DNA of 14,375 nucleotides from JAFHCF01 sp048497495 (lineage in GTDB: Bacteria > Pseudomonadota > Alphaproteobacteria > Rhizobiales > Ancalomicrobiaceae): positions 1 to 14,375 of the forward strand of contig JAFHCF010000144.1 of the NCBI GenBank assembly GCA_048497495.1, in the 5' to 3' direction. Under the pieces are notes generated by a model. That model was not told the DNA's origin. It saw nothing but the letters and a program-made list of their open reading frames with translations, and made no database searches. Of the stretch, positions 14,319-14,375 are shown piece by piece. The stretch's first letter is position 1, and each line of letters opens with the position of its first letter. The translations under genes were made by a program, and so were the position numbers.

Positions 14319-14375
14319 GCAACGAGCGCCGCGAGGGATGTCGCCGCCGACGTCGCATCCGGACGAGGAGAAGAC
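14319..14375 (+). promoter_or_regulatory. Window edge: ribosome-binding-site-like sequence, next gene probably starts just outside
   Basis: GAGGAG (14365-14370) followed by AAGAC at the edge has the spacing expected for a start codon within a few nt beyond the window. An alternative is a partial frame from the ATG at 14338 (MSPPTSHPDEEKT...), but its only GAGGG abuts the ATG with no spacer. Neither can be proven; the continuation could be an fdhD/fdsC-like or other maturation gene. Confidence 0.3.

Noticed and set aside
1..14375. Mobile elements, CRISPR arrays, prophage or defence genes
   Set aside because: No transposase, integrase, long terminal inverted repeats or regularly spaced repeats were seen; every sizeable gene is a metabolic, sensory or regulatory type.

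Overview
The window is about 14.4 kb of very GC-rich DNA (third codon positions almost always G or C), densely coding, with AT-richer patches confined to a few intergenic regions. Gene content (a tungsten/molybdenum NAD-dependent formate dehydrogenase operon of the FdsGBAD type, a LysR regulator next to it, ethanolamine ammonia-lyase without microcompartment genes, a Liv-type binding protein, a Cache-domain chemoreceptor) and codon use point to an alphaproteobacterium, probably of the Hyphomicrobiales/Rhizobiales. That placement is inference; no rRNA or other phylogenetic marker is present.

Left part (1-6238). A forward gene for bifunctional mannose-1-phosphate guanylyltransferase/mannose-6-phosphate isomerase (GDP-mannose supply for polysaccharides) converges on a reverse gene for a periplasmic branched-chain-amino-acid-type ABC binding protein. 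A long, nearly perfect hairpin lies between their conserved parts. Upstream of the binding protein on the same strand is eutB-eutC, translationally coupled by an ATGA overlap; they split ethanolamine into acetaldehyde and ammonia using adenosylcobalamin. A HAD-family phosphatase gene diverges from eutB.

Middle (6236-9059). The HAD gene converges, with only 2 nt between stop codons, on a reverse gene for a methyl-accepting chemotaxis protein. A 241-bp divergent AT-rich region separates the chemoreceptor from a forward LysR-family regulator whose sequence and position fit the regulator of formate dehydrogenase (FdsR-like).

Right part (9060-14375). After a short terminator-like hairpin and an AT-rich promoter region carrying repeated CGAT-containing motifs come fdsG, fdsB, fdsA and fdsD. 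They are tightly packed (ATGA overlap between G and B, short gaps elsewhere) and encode the soluble cytosolic formate dehydrogenase: FdsA oxidises formate at a bis-MGD molybdenum centre, electrons pass along many Fe-S clusters to FdsB (FMN, NAD+) with FdsG carrying a [2Fe-2S] cluster, and FdsD is the small accessory subunit. The window ends just after fdsD, with a ribosome-binding-site-like sequence at the very edge suggesting that a further gene starts outside.

No mobile element, CRISPR array, tRNA or rRNA was seen. I found no clearly new biological system. The points most worth a second look are the candidate operator repeats shared by the lysR and fdsG upstream regions, the mannose enzyme's reading frame running through the hairpin into the convergent gene, and the short EutC lacking the N-terminal extension found in microcompartment-associated EutC.
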